Numbered from the stretch's first letter, positions 17,738 to 27,100 are shown. The stretch: 64,000 nt of DNA from UBA7330 sp043554545 (GCA_043554545.1 CP121337.1:992001-1056000); one strand, 5' to 3'. Numbers and translations are program-made. The notes: generated from the letters alone by a model not told the origin.

Positions 17738-18022
17738 CTATGAAATACCCTTATTCTTATTTCGCTTTAGTTGAGCATCATATTCCTTCTTAGTTATTGC
17801 TCCATCACGTAACATACTATTGAGTTTACCAATTGACAACTCTGTATCATCTGTCATTTGTCCCCCCAATTGGACGAAAATGTCTTTCAATATTTTATTT
17901 TGCTCAGCAAGTATTTCATTCTGATAATTAATTTTAAAATACCAGCACCAAAATTCTCTGGCTATTAAGAATACTACTAATACTACTCCGACTATAATAA
18001 GTAAAGACACAAGTTCACTCAT
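17738..18022 (-). CDS. Small membrane protein with SHOCT-like C-terminus
   Basis: This 94-residue protein has one N-terminal transmembrane helix (about 5-25, SLLIIVGVVLVVFLIAREFW), a short helical linker and a C-terminal SHOCT-like motif, LNSMLRDGAITKKEYDAQL. SHOCT motifs are short helical oligomerisation segments found at the ends of many membrane and toxin-related proteins. It ends 9 bp before the coiled-coil membrane protein. A shared membrane complex is likely, but the function is unknown. Confidence 0.65.
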   Translation of the reverse strand: MSELVSLLIIVGVVLVVFLIAREFWCWYFKINYQNEILAEQNKILKDIFVQLGGQMTDDTELSIGKLNSMLRDGAITKKEYDAQLKRNKNKGIS

Positions 18023-18155
18023 GAGCTAGGTTAATTGCTTTCTAAGACTCAAGTTACTACCGTTAAATGAGATATGAAAAACAACAAGTGTGTCTTTTGC
18101 CTAGTGACAGAATACACAAAGTAAGTGTCTAACGGATATTGCTAACTTTGTAACT

Positions 18156-18503
18156 ATGAGAAATGTATTTACTCTTTTACTATTCACCCTAATTAGTGGA
18201 TGTTCCGGTGGTGGTCAGGCGAAAAGGAATCAAGTTTTTGATAAACCACTTTCAATAGAGACCCTATCAATAGTCAAGACATCCCAGGGTTACGGCATGA
18301 AAGTGACAGCTGAAGTAAAAAATATAGGTAACAAAAAAATAACTAATGCAAAAGGTAAATTTGTAGTTAGAAAGAATGGCTCTGTGATTGATACGCATAC
18401 CGATCCTTTTTCAAGCTTGGAACAAGGAGAAACCACAATAATTGATGCTTACTTTGATTATAAACCTGACGAAGTAGAGGTGGAGTTAAGCTTTGAAAAT
18501 TAA
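18156..18503 (+). CDS. Small lipoprotein with FxLYD/CARDB-like beta domain
   Basis: This 115-residue protein has a lipoprotein signal (LISGC, Cys16). The rest looks like one immunoglobulin-like beta-sandwich: AEVKNIGNKKITNAKGKFVV followed by a SLEQGETTIIDAYF segment is the pattern of FxLYD/CARDB-type domains, which usually serve as protein-protein or adhesion modules. Its stop overlaps the stop of the convergent 77-residue gene by 4 bp. A surface lipoprotein in an integrative element is often a conversion or exclusion factor; here that is speculation. Confidence 0.6.
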   Translation: MRNVFTLLLFTLISGCSGGGQAKRNQVFDKPLSIETLSIVKTSQGYGMKVTAEVKNIGNKKITNAKGKFVVRKNGSVIDTHTDPFSSLEQGETTIIDAYFDYKPDEVEVELSFEN

Positions 18504-18733
18504 GCAAGGCTAATAACCAAATGAGCTGGCCTTTTATCTTTGTCCCTTTTCCTGACCTTCTTTAACTGGTCAACTCGTTTCATTAGCCTAACGTCCTTTT
18601 TCATTTCATCTATGCCTTCATAGTCCTTACCAATAAGGGTGATAATGGTCGCTTTATCACTGTCGGTCACATGGCTTTTAGCCCGTTCAAAGACTTCATT
18701 ATTTTTCATAGATATATCCGTGTTCATCCTCAA
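18500..18733 (-). CDS. 77-residue protein at the end of the capsid operon
   Basis: I do not recognise this protein. It is highly charged and basic at its C-terminus (MKRVDQLKKVRKRDKDKR) and has no membrane segment. The likely start is the first ATG or Met9. It overlaps the terminase-small-subunit-like gene upstream by 35 bp, so it belongs to the same transcript as the capsid gene. Small basic proteins in this position can be DNA-packaging or head-decoration factors. Confidence 0.5.
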   Translation of the reverse strand: MRMNTDISMKNNEVFERAKSHVTDSDKATIITLIGKDYEGIDEMKKDVRLMKRVDQLKKVRKRDKDKRPAHLVISLA

Positions 18734-19058
18734 GTCTTTGTGTTAATATCTGTAAGGCTCTGAGGATCTCATCCTCTGATAGCGGAAAATTCCTTATTAC
18801 ATCAAAGGCAGATTTAGTATCTGTTACTTGGGTTTTCCTTGGAGTAACAAATGCAAGTAACTTATTAATCAAGTCCAGATATTGACGGCTATTATTCTTT
18901 GATACTTTAGAAAGTGCCTTTTCAATTTCTGAATGCGTTTTAGCATTTGAGAAGTATGTTTCCAGGAATGATTCTAAACTATTCTTTTGATTTTTTCTTG
19001 ATCTCCTGGCCTCTACACTTGCCTGTTGAGCTTTTTTTGCATTTTCTGAATTAAACAT
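18699..19058 (-). CDS. Terminase-small-subunit-like protein
   Basis: This 119-residue protein begins MFNSENAKKAQQASVEARR, resembling the start of small terminase or DUF5681-like packaging proteins (N-x-x-N/E-A-x-K/R-A...). A helical middle follows, with LLAFVTPRKTQ, similar to the 'LL.Y..PR' segment of phage small-terminase proteins in Bacteroidota. Such proteins select the DNA to be packaged and recruit the large terminase. It lies between the capsid gene and the 77-residue gene, a sensible place for that job. No large terminase is present, so it would need a helper phage's motor. The similarity is by eye and moderate. Confidence 0.5.
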   Translation of the reverse strand: MFNSENAKKAQQASVEARRSRKNQKNSLESFLETYFSNAKTHSEIEKALSKVSKNNSRQYLDLINKLLAFVTPRKTQVTDTKSAFDVIRNFPLSEDEILRALQILTQRLEDEHGYIYEK

Positions 19059-19073
19059 AATGGTTATTCAAAT

Positions 19074-19085
19074 TATAACGTTATA
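19074..19085. promoter_or_regulatory. 12-nt palindrome TATAACGTTATA upstream of packaging gene
   Basis: A perfect 12-nt palindrome with a central CG lies 15 bp upstream of the terminase-small-subunit-like gene. It may be an operator or chance, since the DNA is AT-rich. Confidence 0.25.
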
Positions 19086-19119
19086 TATAAATTTTAAAAT
19101 TCAAGTTGGTTCTTGATTG

Positions 19120-19179
19120 CCCTCATCCATAAGGATGGGGGTTTTCTATTAATAGCCCCTCCCGATTAAAGGAGGAGCT
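19120..19179. other. Two hairpins between capsid gene and packaging gene
   Basis: CCCTCATCC/GGATGGGGG (19120-19141, 9 bp with one G-U and an ATAA loop) is followed on the plus strand by TTTTCT. A second stem AGCCCCTCC/GGAGGAGCT (19154-19179, one mismatch) lies next to it. On the minus strand, the direction of the capsid operon, neither has a T-run. They may shape the mRNA between the capsid and packaging cistrons or stop antisense transcription. Confidence 0.45.
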
Positions 19180-19201
19180 AAGAAGAAAAATGAACTATCT
19201 A

Positions 19202-20338
19202 TTAGTTCGCTTGTAATGCATTTATTGAGTCAGTAAAAGTTCCATGAATCAATGCGCCGGTTTGATAACATGCTAATGCTCCCCGTAAACTCAATTTTGC
19301 AGTCGATATATCACTAATGAATTTATTGCCGTCTGATCGGGTAATCTGAAGCTCTGCCATATCTCTAATAAATACGGCGACATGGCGACTATCTAAGCAG
19401 ACATATTCACCCGCCGTAACCGTGGGAGAAACCACCATCCTGAGATTGCCAAACTCCATAAACCGCTCAAAGGCCCTTACATATTGGCCGTCTGTAGCTT
19501 TATGTTGCACCATCTTGAAGTAATCAACCGGAGAAACAATAAATACGTCAGGATTATAATAATTCTCTTTTAGATAGGTAGCTGAAGCGAATGCCACATC
19601 CCAATTATTAGGACCAACATCCCCACTTGCCCAAACTTCATACGTTGATGAACTTGACGCATCAACTGAGGCACTTGCATCAGTTGCGCATATAGAGATT
19701 CCGTCAAAACCATTTGCAGCCGTTGTTCCATTCCATATATAGGAATCAAACTTTTGCAGGACAGTATCCCTTAAATTTTGAGTTACATATTCCAGGCCTC
19801 CCCCAACATCCTTTTCAAATTCCAGGGTGAAGTCCATATACGTTGTTGCTTTCTTAGGTACTACGCTAACCTCCGTTAATGTAGAAGTGCTTTCTGATGC
19901 TGCTGAAGCTTCTGCCACATATCCAGCTTGATTGGAATACCCTGATTGCTGAACATACCTTAAAACACCCTCACCCATAATCTGAATAGGTAGGGCATCA
20001 AAAATTCTAAATGATGTCTTAGGAGTCCCTTTTATACTGCCTAGATTCTCAACATCAGACAGTGTACCATTTGATCCGGTAAATAAAGTACTCTTTACTT
20101 CAACCGTCTGGTTATTTGTTTGCTTATTGAAAAAGGGTTCTAGTTTCCTTTTAACAACTTTAATATCAAACTGGGAGTTCTTAAATTGATATCCTCCTTT
20201 TCGGAGTTCACTTTCAACCGCATCTAATTGCTTTTGTACGTCATCGATCTTTCCGTCCCTCTCACCGGTTAGTTCCGTTACTTTCTTGATTGCAACATCC
20301 TTGATGTCGCTTAATGCTTTTTGTAATTCTAAGTCCAT
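19202..20338 (-). CDS. HK97-fold major capsid protein
   Basis: This 378-residue protein has the layout of an HK97-type shell protein. Residues 1-48 form a coiled coil, part of an N-terminal delta-like scaffold of about 80 residues. From about 85 the core follows: FDALPIQIMGEGVLRYVQQS with AGYVAEASAASES is the typical N-arm/E-loop region, WNGTTAANGFDGI and YYNPDVFIVSPVDYFKM the P- and A-domain parts, and RDMAELQITRSDGNKFI...CYQTGALIHGTF the usual end. The length equals that of unprocessed HK97 capsid protein. No prohead protease is encoded in the element, so the scaffold must be kept or cut by a helper enzyme. It is the first gene of a three-gene minus-strand operon next to attR. An encapsulin is less likely because encapsulins lack a delta scaffold. 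Confidence 0.88.
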   Translation of the reverse strand: MDLELQKALSDIKDVAIKKVTELTGERDGKIDDVQKQLDAVESELRKGGYQFKNSQFDIKVVKRKLEPFFNKQTNNQTVEVKSTLFTGSNGTLSDVENLGSIKGTPKTSFRIFDALPIQIMGEGVLRYVQQSGYSNQAGYVAEASAASESTSTLTEVSVVPKKATTYMDFTLEFEKDVGGGLEYVTQNLRDTVLQKFDSYIWNGTTAANGFDGISICATDASASVDASSSSTYEVWASGDVGPNNWDVAFASATYLKENYYNPDVFIVSPVDYFKMVQHKATDGQYVRAFERFMEFGNLRMVVSPTVTAGEYVCLDSRHVAVFIRDMAELQITRSDGNKFISDISTAKLSLRGALACYQTGALIHGTFTDSINALQAN

Positions 20339-20433
20339 AAATGAAAATTTTTGACTATTTCCTGGACTTCTTAGTGTCGAATGACGGCTTAAAAGATATG
20401 CTAGTGCCTGGAGCGGCTAGGTGGATTAGTCTT

Positions 20434-20473
20434 TGTTCAAAGATACAAAAAAATGTTCAAAAACTGTTCAAAA
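20434..20473 (+). promoter_or_regulatory. Candidate integrase arm-type sites, right end
   Basis: TGTTCAA at 20434-20440, TGTTCAAAAA at 20454-20463 and TGTTCAAAA at 20465-20473 match the repeats near the left end. They lie between the capsid gene and attR, where arm-type sites are expected. Confidence 0.6.
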
Positions 20474-20474
20474 T

Positions 20475-20510
20475 AAAAAAGCACTTACAAGAAATTCCTC
20501 GTAAGTGCTT
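20475..20510 (-). terminator. Rho-independent terminator of tRNA-Thr, supplied by the element
   Basis: On the minus strand AAGCACTTAC and GTAAGTGCTT form a perfect 10-bp stem with a 12-nt loop, followed by a T-run. It is 11 bp past the tRNA 3' end and inside the element, so it replaces the displaced original terminator at 11141-11171. Confidence 0.85.
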
Positions 20511-20519
20511 GATAATCAA

Positions 20520-20593
<74 letters not shown>

Positions 20594-20646
20594 TGCTACT
20601 CTTTAATGTCTTATCTCCTAATCAATCTCTTTTGATCGATTCTCTT

Positions 20647-20713
20647 AGTCAGTTGCTCTATCGGAACGCCGAGACGTCGGACCGCGAACCGCAGCTAAGC
20701 TAAGAAGGCTGCT
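20647..20713 (-). pseudogene. Degenerate tRNA-Thr 5' half with GC-rich insertion
   Basis: On the minus strand the stretch AGCAGCCTTCTTAGCTTAGC...TAGAGCAACTGACT copies the 5' half of tRNA-Thr with two substitutions. A roughly 30-nt GC-rich insertion (about 20661-20690) lies in the D-loop. The acceptor and T-arm 3' half is missing. It sits 53 bp upstream of the functional tRNA, so it is probably a decayed tandem copy. Confidence 0.65.
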
Positions 20714-20827
20714 ATCTTTATAGACAGACAGGTCAAAGTGACCTGCTATTTCTAAGCGAGTGCAAATGTATGTTGGCTAATGATTATAGAAAAGTTTTCA
20801 ATCAATAAATATTCAATCTTATTTCGA

Positions 20828-20863
20828 ATATTATTTTGTTAAATAATTTTAACAAAATAATAT
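20828..20863. promoter_or_regulatory. Perfect 36-nt AT-rich palindrome upstream of the regulator gene
   Basis: Two perfect 16-bp arms (ATATTATTTTGTTAAA and its complement) flank a TAAT spacer. It lies 78 bp before the start of the propeller regulator gene. It is too symmetric to be chance even in AT-rich DNA. It could be an operator, perhaps for autoregulation, or a cruciform. It has no GC core and so is a poor terminator. Confidence 0.55.
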
Positions 20864-20941
20864 ATCATATTAACGCTTATAGGCATTTAGTGCTGATTAG
20901 TATTATATTGGACTAGCCATTTTTGATATGCCCCAGCAATA

Positions 20942-23755
20942 ATGTACAATTTAAAACGAATTTTATTTGTAATTTTTGCATTGCAGTGTCTGACTGCAGT
21001 ATCACAAGAACTACCGCCCATCCATAATTTCACGACACTAGACTACAATGCTGGAAACCAAAACTGGGCGATTTCACAATCACAGGATAAAATAATATAC
21101 GTCGCAAATAATGATGGGCTCCTTGAATTTAACGGGGCTAACTGGACATCTTATCCATCCCCAAATGAGACGATCATGCGTTCTGTTACTGTTATTGATG
21201 ACCGGGTCTACACGGGTTGTTTTATGGAGTTCGGGTATTGGAAAAGAAATAATTTCGGTAAGCTCGACTATTATTCCTTATCGCAGGCACTTGATATTGA
21301 ATTAGTAGAAGATGAAGAAATCTGGAATATTATTGGGGTAGATAATTGGGTGGTTTTTCAATCATTACATCGAATTTATGTTTGTAACCCCGAAGATAGT
21401 TCAGTCCAAATTATAGAATCAGAGGAAGTAATAAACAAAATATTTCAGGTCGGTGATAAAATTTTCTTTCAAAGATTAAATAAAGGAGTACACCTAATTG
21501 ACAGAGGATCAGCATCGATATTTATTGATGAACCAACTATTAATAGTAGTGAAGTGATCAATATATTTAATCATGAGGATGGATTATTAATTATCACTAG
21601 AAATAACGGTGCATTTATATATAAAAACAAAACCCTTGAGAAACTTCAAGATCGATCTGGGAGTAATTTGTTTGATCTGGGGATTTATAGTGCCATTCAA
21701 TTACACAATAAAAACTTTGTGCTAGGTACCATATCCTTAGGATTGCTTTATTTGGATCAAAAGCTGAACCGTATTTTTAAGATCGATCAGTCTACAGGCC
21801 TACTCAACAACACTGTATTGTCAATTTTTGAAGACCAAGATAACAATGTATGGACCGGTCTGGACAATGGCCTAAGTTACATAAACATTGATGCACCCAT
21901 AAGGTCTTTTAAAGACAACACAGGAATCATTGGCAGTGTCTACGCGTCTTTGTTATATGAGGACAACTTATACCTGGGAACTAATCAGGGATTGTATTAT
22001 AAACAGTTTGGCAGCGATGAAGAAATACGTTTGATTGAGGGAACACAAGGACAAGTATGGTGCTTGAAGGAAATAGCAGGTACATTATTTTGTGGACATC
22101 ATAACGGCACATTTATTATTCAGGGAAACCAGGCAAATAAAGTTTCTGATATTCAGGGAACATGGAACATTGATCAGATTGGTAAGAATGCTGATCTAAT
22201 CATTCAGGGTAATTATGATGGACTTTACGTACTTGAAAAAAGTGGGCCTAAGTGGCTATTAAGAAATAAGTTAAAAGGGTTTAGTAATTCGTCGAGATAT
22301 TTTGAGGTTTTAAACAATGAAATATTTGTTAATCATGAGTACAAAGGGGTATTTAAGCTCACCATTGATGAGGCCTTTTCCAGAGTTACGGAAGTCAAAA
22401 TTGACACCTTATTGAAAGGTACTAATTCAAGTGTCTCAAAGTATAGAGGGGAAGTTTTGTATGCAAGTAAGGAGGGTATATTTACTTATGATACCCTAAA
22501 AGATGAATTTTTCAGAGATGAGGTATTAAGTAAGGCATATACAGAAGAAGAATATATTTCGGGGCGAATTATTCTTGGTAGAGCAGATGATAGTATGTGG
22601 ATTTTTACCAAAAATAGTTTGTCATTAATTACCTCAGGAAATCTAAGTGATGAGCCTAAAATAACTAAAATACCACTCACGTTAGCTTATAGGAGGGATG
22701 TATTGGAGCATGAAAACATCATCTCCATCGATCAATCTGGACAGTTTGTTATCGGGACAACTTCAGGTTATTTGATAGTTGATATAGCGCAGTTGAATGT
22801 GGATCAATTCGAGGTTTTTTTAGATAATATTAACGTTGGAATCAACGAGGATCACAGTGCTACTGAAAACTTAGTTGATAAAAAGCTTGATGGTGTATTT
22901 GGGCATAAAGAAAATAACTTTAGAATTAGTTACTATACACCTAATTACTACGAATACCTTAAGCCAACCTATCAGTTTCAGTTGGAGGGTCTTTATGATG
23001 TTTGGGGCGATTGGACTAAAGAGTCAAAAGTATTTTTTGAAAACATCCCTCCTGGAGATTACACCTTCAATGTCAGAGCAAAGGTTGGCAACAAGGTTTC
23101 AGAGAATACAGCCTCTTACAATTTCACAATACTAAAGCCCTGGTATATCAATGATTACATGCTCTTCATTTACTTATTAGTAATCGTATTCCTTTCTATT
23201 GCAGTACATCATGTCTACAAAAGGTATTACAAGAACCAACAGCAGCGGCTAATTCACAGGAACAGGAGAGAAATGGAGTTAGCCGTACTCCAGAAAGAAA
23301 AAGAGATCATTAAAATAAAGAATGACCAACTTGAGAAGGATTTTAAGAATAAAAGTAATGAGGCAGCGGCTTCTGCCATCAGCATAGTCAAGAAAAATGA
23401 ATTGTTGATGCAGATAAAAGAGCAACTCACACAAATTGAAAACAGAGATTCCTTGAATCCGGTTATTAAAATAATTAATCGCAATTTGAGTCACGATGAA
23501 AATTGGAAGCTTTTTAAAGAAGCTTTTGACAATTCTGACCATGACTTTTTTAAGAAAATTAAGGAGATTCATCCAGATCTTTCTCCTAATGATTTAAAGC
23601 TATGTGCATATTTACGGCTCAACTTATCCTCTAAAGAAATAGCACCGCTTTTCAGTATCTCGCCAAGAAGTGTGGAAATCAAACGTTATCGTTTGAGAAG
23701 AAAAATGAATCTCGATTCTAATGAAAATCTGACTGAGTACATTCTGAGCATTTAG
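20942..23755 (+). CDS. Propeller/Y_Y_Y transmembrane regulator with LuxR-type HTH
   Basis: This 937-residue protein has a signal peptide (1-21), two-component-regulator propeller repeats over about 30-640 (for example LLNNTVLSIFEDQDNNVWTG), a Y_Y_Y (triple-tyrosine) domain at about 655-730, one transmembrane helix at about 737-757, a coiled coil (about 765-825) and a C-terminal HTH of the LuxR/GerE type at about 879-930 (LSPNDLKLCAYLRLNLSSKE). There is no histidine kinase or receiver domain, so sensing in the periplasm and DNA binding in the cytoplasm sit in one chain. It lies immediately upstream of the beta-glucan operon and is its likely glucan-responsive activator. It resembles hybrid two-component sensors of polysaccharide loci but with the kinase module missing. 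Confidence 0.88.
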   Translation: MYNLKRILFVIFALQCLTAVSQELPPIHNFTTLDYNAGNQNWAISQSQDKIIYVANNDGLLEFNGANWTSYPSPNETIMRSVTVIDDRVYTGCFMEFGYWKRNNFGKLDYYSLSQALDIELVEDEEIWNIIGVDNWVVFQSLHRIYVCNPEDSSVQIIESEEVINKIFQVGDKIFFQRLNKGVHLIDRGSASIFIDEPTINSSEVINIFNHEDGLLIITRNNGAFIYKNKTLEKLQDRSGSNLFDLGIYSAIQLHNKNFVLGTISLGLLYLDQKLNRIFKIDQSTGLLNNTVLSIFEDQDNNVWTGLDNGLSYINIDAPIRSFKDNTGIIGSVYASLLYEDNLYLGTNQGLYYKQFGSDEEIRLIEGTQGQVWCLKEIAGTLFCGHHNGTFIIQGNQANKVSDIQGTWNIDQIGKNADLIIQGNYDGLYVLEKSGPKWLLRNKLKGFSNSSRYFEVLNNEIFVNHEYKGVFKLTIDEAFSRVTEVKIDTLLKGTNSSVSKYRGEVLYASKEGIFTYDTLKDEFFRDEVLSKAYTEEEYISGRIILGRADDSMWIFTKNSLSLITSGNLSDEPKITKIPLTLAYRRDVLEHENIISIDQSGQFVIGTTSGYLIVDIAQLNVDQFEVFLDNINVGINEDHSATENLVDKKLDGVFGHKENNFRISYYTPNYYEYLKPTYQFQLEGLYDVWGDWTKESKVFFENIPPGDYTFNVRAKVGNKVSENTASYNFTILKPWYINDYMLFIYLLVIVFLSIAVHHVYKRYYKNQQQRLIHRNRREMELAVLQKEKEIIKIKNDQLEKDFKNKSNEAAASAISIVKKNELLMQIKEQLTQIENRDSLNPVIKIINRNLSHDENWKLFKEAFDNSDHDFFKKIKEIHPDLSPNDLKLCAYLRLNLSSKEIAPLFSISPRSVEIKRYRLRRKMNLDSNENLTEYILSI

Positions 23756-24130
23756 ATCCTAATTGAAAGCTAAATACTCACCTCAACATCACCTATACGT
23801 CAGCCCGCTTCAACACATCACACTAAGGATTTCTTATTAGTTTAATAATGTGAGCTATAATCACTGAAATATTCGATTATGCCGTTTCAGCTGGTCTTTT
23901 TTTAAGGATAGTTAAAAAAGTATTTGGCATTATTTTAAACAATTTTCTTTTGTTAACCATTTGTATAGGTGGTATTTATGGTATTCGCAAAAAACGAACC
24001 TAATTTTATAAATAGTTAAAATTTTGACGCAATGGTCATTTTTAATAATGACTGTCTTTAAGAATACTGAAAAATACAAGCATTTATATAATGAGTTCTT
24101 TGGTTTTTCTACGAACTCAATAACCAATAA
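23756..24130. other. Intergenic region upstream of the beta-glucan operon
   Basis: These 375 bp contain no convincing gene. The strongest signal is a Bacteroidota-like promoter at 23949-23980. Downstream there would be a roughly 145-nt leader. I see no riboswitch-like or terminator structure in it. Confidence 0.5.
23949..23980 (+). promoter_or_regulatory. Candidate Bacteroidota -33/-7 promoter of the beta-glucan operon
   Basis: TTTG at 23949-23952 and TATTTATG at 23973-23980 are separated by 20 nt. This matches the Bacteroidota consensus TTTG-N19-21-TAnnTTTG with one mismatch. The first gene of the operon begins about 150 bp downstream. Confidence 0.4.
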
Positions 24131-24142
24131 ATGATAGACCCA

Positions 24143-27100
24143 ATGAAGAAAATCACACTACTATCTATTTCTCTCTTAATTAATTTATTTGTCTTCGCTC
24201 AAGAAAAAGTTACTATTGAGAGAAGTGATGACGGGTTCAAGCTGATGATTGAGAATGAAGATTTTATGATCAATGGTATGAATTGGGATTACTTTCCAAT
24301 TGGTACTAACTACTCATACAGTCTATGGAATCAATCTGAAGAAATAATCGAGGCTGCACTTGACGCTGAAATGGCTCTGCTAAGAAACATGGGAGTAAAT
24401 ACCGTCAGGATGTATACAGGTGTGCAACCAAAATGGATCAAATATATCTATGAAAATTATGGCATTTACACGATGCTCAATCACTCATTCGGTAGATATG
24501 GACTCACAATTGACGGGGCATGGGTAGCTGTCACGGATTACAGAGATCCAAAAACTCAAACACTTTTGATGACAGAGGTGAACCAAATGGTAAGGGACTA
24601 CAAAGACACCCCTGGTCTGTTATTATTCTTATTAGGAAATGAAAATAATTATGGCCTATTCTGGGCTGGTGCTGAAACTGAAGATTTTCCTGATGACGAA
24701 GCTGAGAAGGCATTCATCGGAGAATCAAGAGGACGCCCAATGTATAAATTAATGAATGATGCCGTGCTTTCTATGAAAAGTATTGATAGCAATCATCCGA
24801 TGGCCATATGTAATGGTGATTTGCTGTTTTCAAATATAATAGCTGAAGAATGTAAGGATGTAGATATCCTTGGTATAAACAGTTATCGGGGTGAGTCTTT
24901 TACGGATCTGTTTGATCGTGTAAATAACGAGCTTGATATGCCAGTCATGTTCACTGAGTTTGGTGCAGATGCATACAATGCCAAAAGTGAGTCAGAAGAT
25001 CAGCGAATGCAGGCTTATTTTATGGTAGAAAACTGGAAAGAAATTTATGCGAATGCAGCGGGGTTTGGAAAAGCTGGAAATTCAATTGGAGGTTTTACTT
25101 TCCAATTTAGCGATGGATGGTGGAAGTTTGGTCAGACTAAGAACCTGGATATTCATGACAACAATGCATCATGGGCCAATGGTGGATACTATATAGATTA
25201 TGAGGATGGGTCCAATAATATGAATGAGGAGTGGTTTGGCGTTTGTGCCAAAGGTGCAACTGATCCCAGGGGGTTATACACGCTATACCCAAGAGCAGCC
25301 TACTATGCATTAAAAGAGGTACATAATGTTGATCTCTATCAAGAGGACTTTACCGTGGAAACTTTACAAAATCATTTTGATAATATACAGCTCATGGATG
25401 CTGTCGTGAAGGCTCGAGGTGACAAAGCAGCATTGGCTGGTGAAAAAGGGGGCAAGTTGAGACTAAGTGAGTTGAGAGCTGATTTTTCAACCTACTACAC
25501 TGGAGGAACACTTATAACGACACCAAAAAGTCCGGATCCAGATAACCCTGTCTATCCTGATCAGCTTGGATTTGACAATATGGAGTCATTCTTTGTTGGT
25601 TTTGATGCAAACCCTGCAGATAATATTCGTGCAAAGGTAACCTTTAACGTCGTTGGAAATGTGGCTCAAAACCCCATCAATGAAATCTTTTTTGAAAATC
25701 GTGGCCGTCCGGTACCTGTTGTTACCACCAATGGAGTGGTTGAATCTCAACTCAGTCGATTACAAGTCTATCAGGCAGAGTATACCTGGAACCATGAGTA
25801 TTTCAACCTAACCGGTTTTTATCGAACAGGTCACTATCATTGGGGGTATGAAGGTGATTTCTTTGGCTTATATCAGGAAGCTAATTATGGGCCTAACCTT
25901 GATATATATAATGGTTTGGCACCTAATGGCTTAGAGATAGAAGGAAAGAAGCTGCTTAAGGGATTCAAAATGGCTTATGGACGTGAGTTATGGTGGGGAG
26001 CTAACCCCGCTATACTCTTGAAATATGCTCATGAAATCAAAGGAATTAAGGTTACAGGAGTTTATCATGAAGATATTCAATCAGCCGGGGAGGCAGTTAG
26101 TTCGCTCTTTGTTCCTCAACCAAGAACGAGACGAGTAACCCTGCATGCTAAAAAGACTGTTGGTAAATTCAATGTGGAAGCAGGTGCTATATGGGGTGGA
26201 CAGCCATTAGTAGGCAGAGAATTTCAGGTATCAAGACCAATTACTACTCCGGAGGGTCCAAGTTATGAGGTGCTTACTGACGAGGTTAAGTCTACTGATA
26301 CATGGGGTGGTAAAGCGAAAGTCACGATGCAACATGGTCGTTTCAATTGGTATGGGCAAGCAGCATCAATGGGTCTAGTCGCTCAGGGTGGGGCAGATGC
26401 TACTCAAACACTAACTGGCTGGAGGCTAAAAGATAGTGGCAGTGGTAATCAAAATAATGTGCTTACTGGATTCACATACTCATTTGGCAAATGGCAGGTT
26501 GCTCCAAATTTTCTTTGGCAAAAACCATTAGTTGATCCGATGCCCGGTGATGCTCCTGCGCCAGGAAGACTTAGGAATATATTAGATGATCCGTTTGTAG
26601 TCAGGGGTAACAGAGAAACAACAGGAGGTGAGTTATTAGTCACCTTTGACCCTACTCCCGGATCATGGATGTATGCCTGGGACAGTGATAGGGCAGAAGA
26701 TGCTGATTTTGCAGCCAGCTTAGGGTTTGTATATAGACATTTACCGACCTCTATGGATGCCGCCATAATCTTCCCTGGTACGGGACGTACACCACAGGCA
26801 GCAAATGGGGCACCCCCCGCATTGGATTTATGGGAAGTAAACTCAAGGTTAGTTTCTAAGCTCAACCCAAATCTAGGCATGATAGCGAATCTATACGGAG
26901 GAAATGGGCAGGCCAATGGTCCTAATGATAGAGCAATCCAACGTTATGGGGGAGATTTCCGATTGATTTACAAACGTTTTAAAGTCCAATCACACCTCAA
27001 AGTGAATGATTGGGGTCCCTTTGATTACCATCGCGATTTTAACTTGACATATCCATTACAAACGATGATTGATATTTCCACTTCAGCTGGAAAGCAAACC

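Noticed and set aside
23930..24127. 65-residue minus-strand frame upstream of the glucan operon
   Set aside because: It covers the predicted promoter and leader, is AT-rich with hydrophobic random composition, and has no supporting context.
26449..26916. 155-residue minus-strand open frame
   Set aside because: It lies wholly within the barrel part of the glycosidase-barrel gene, where codon bias leaves the opposite strand open. No homologous features.
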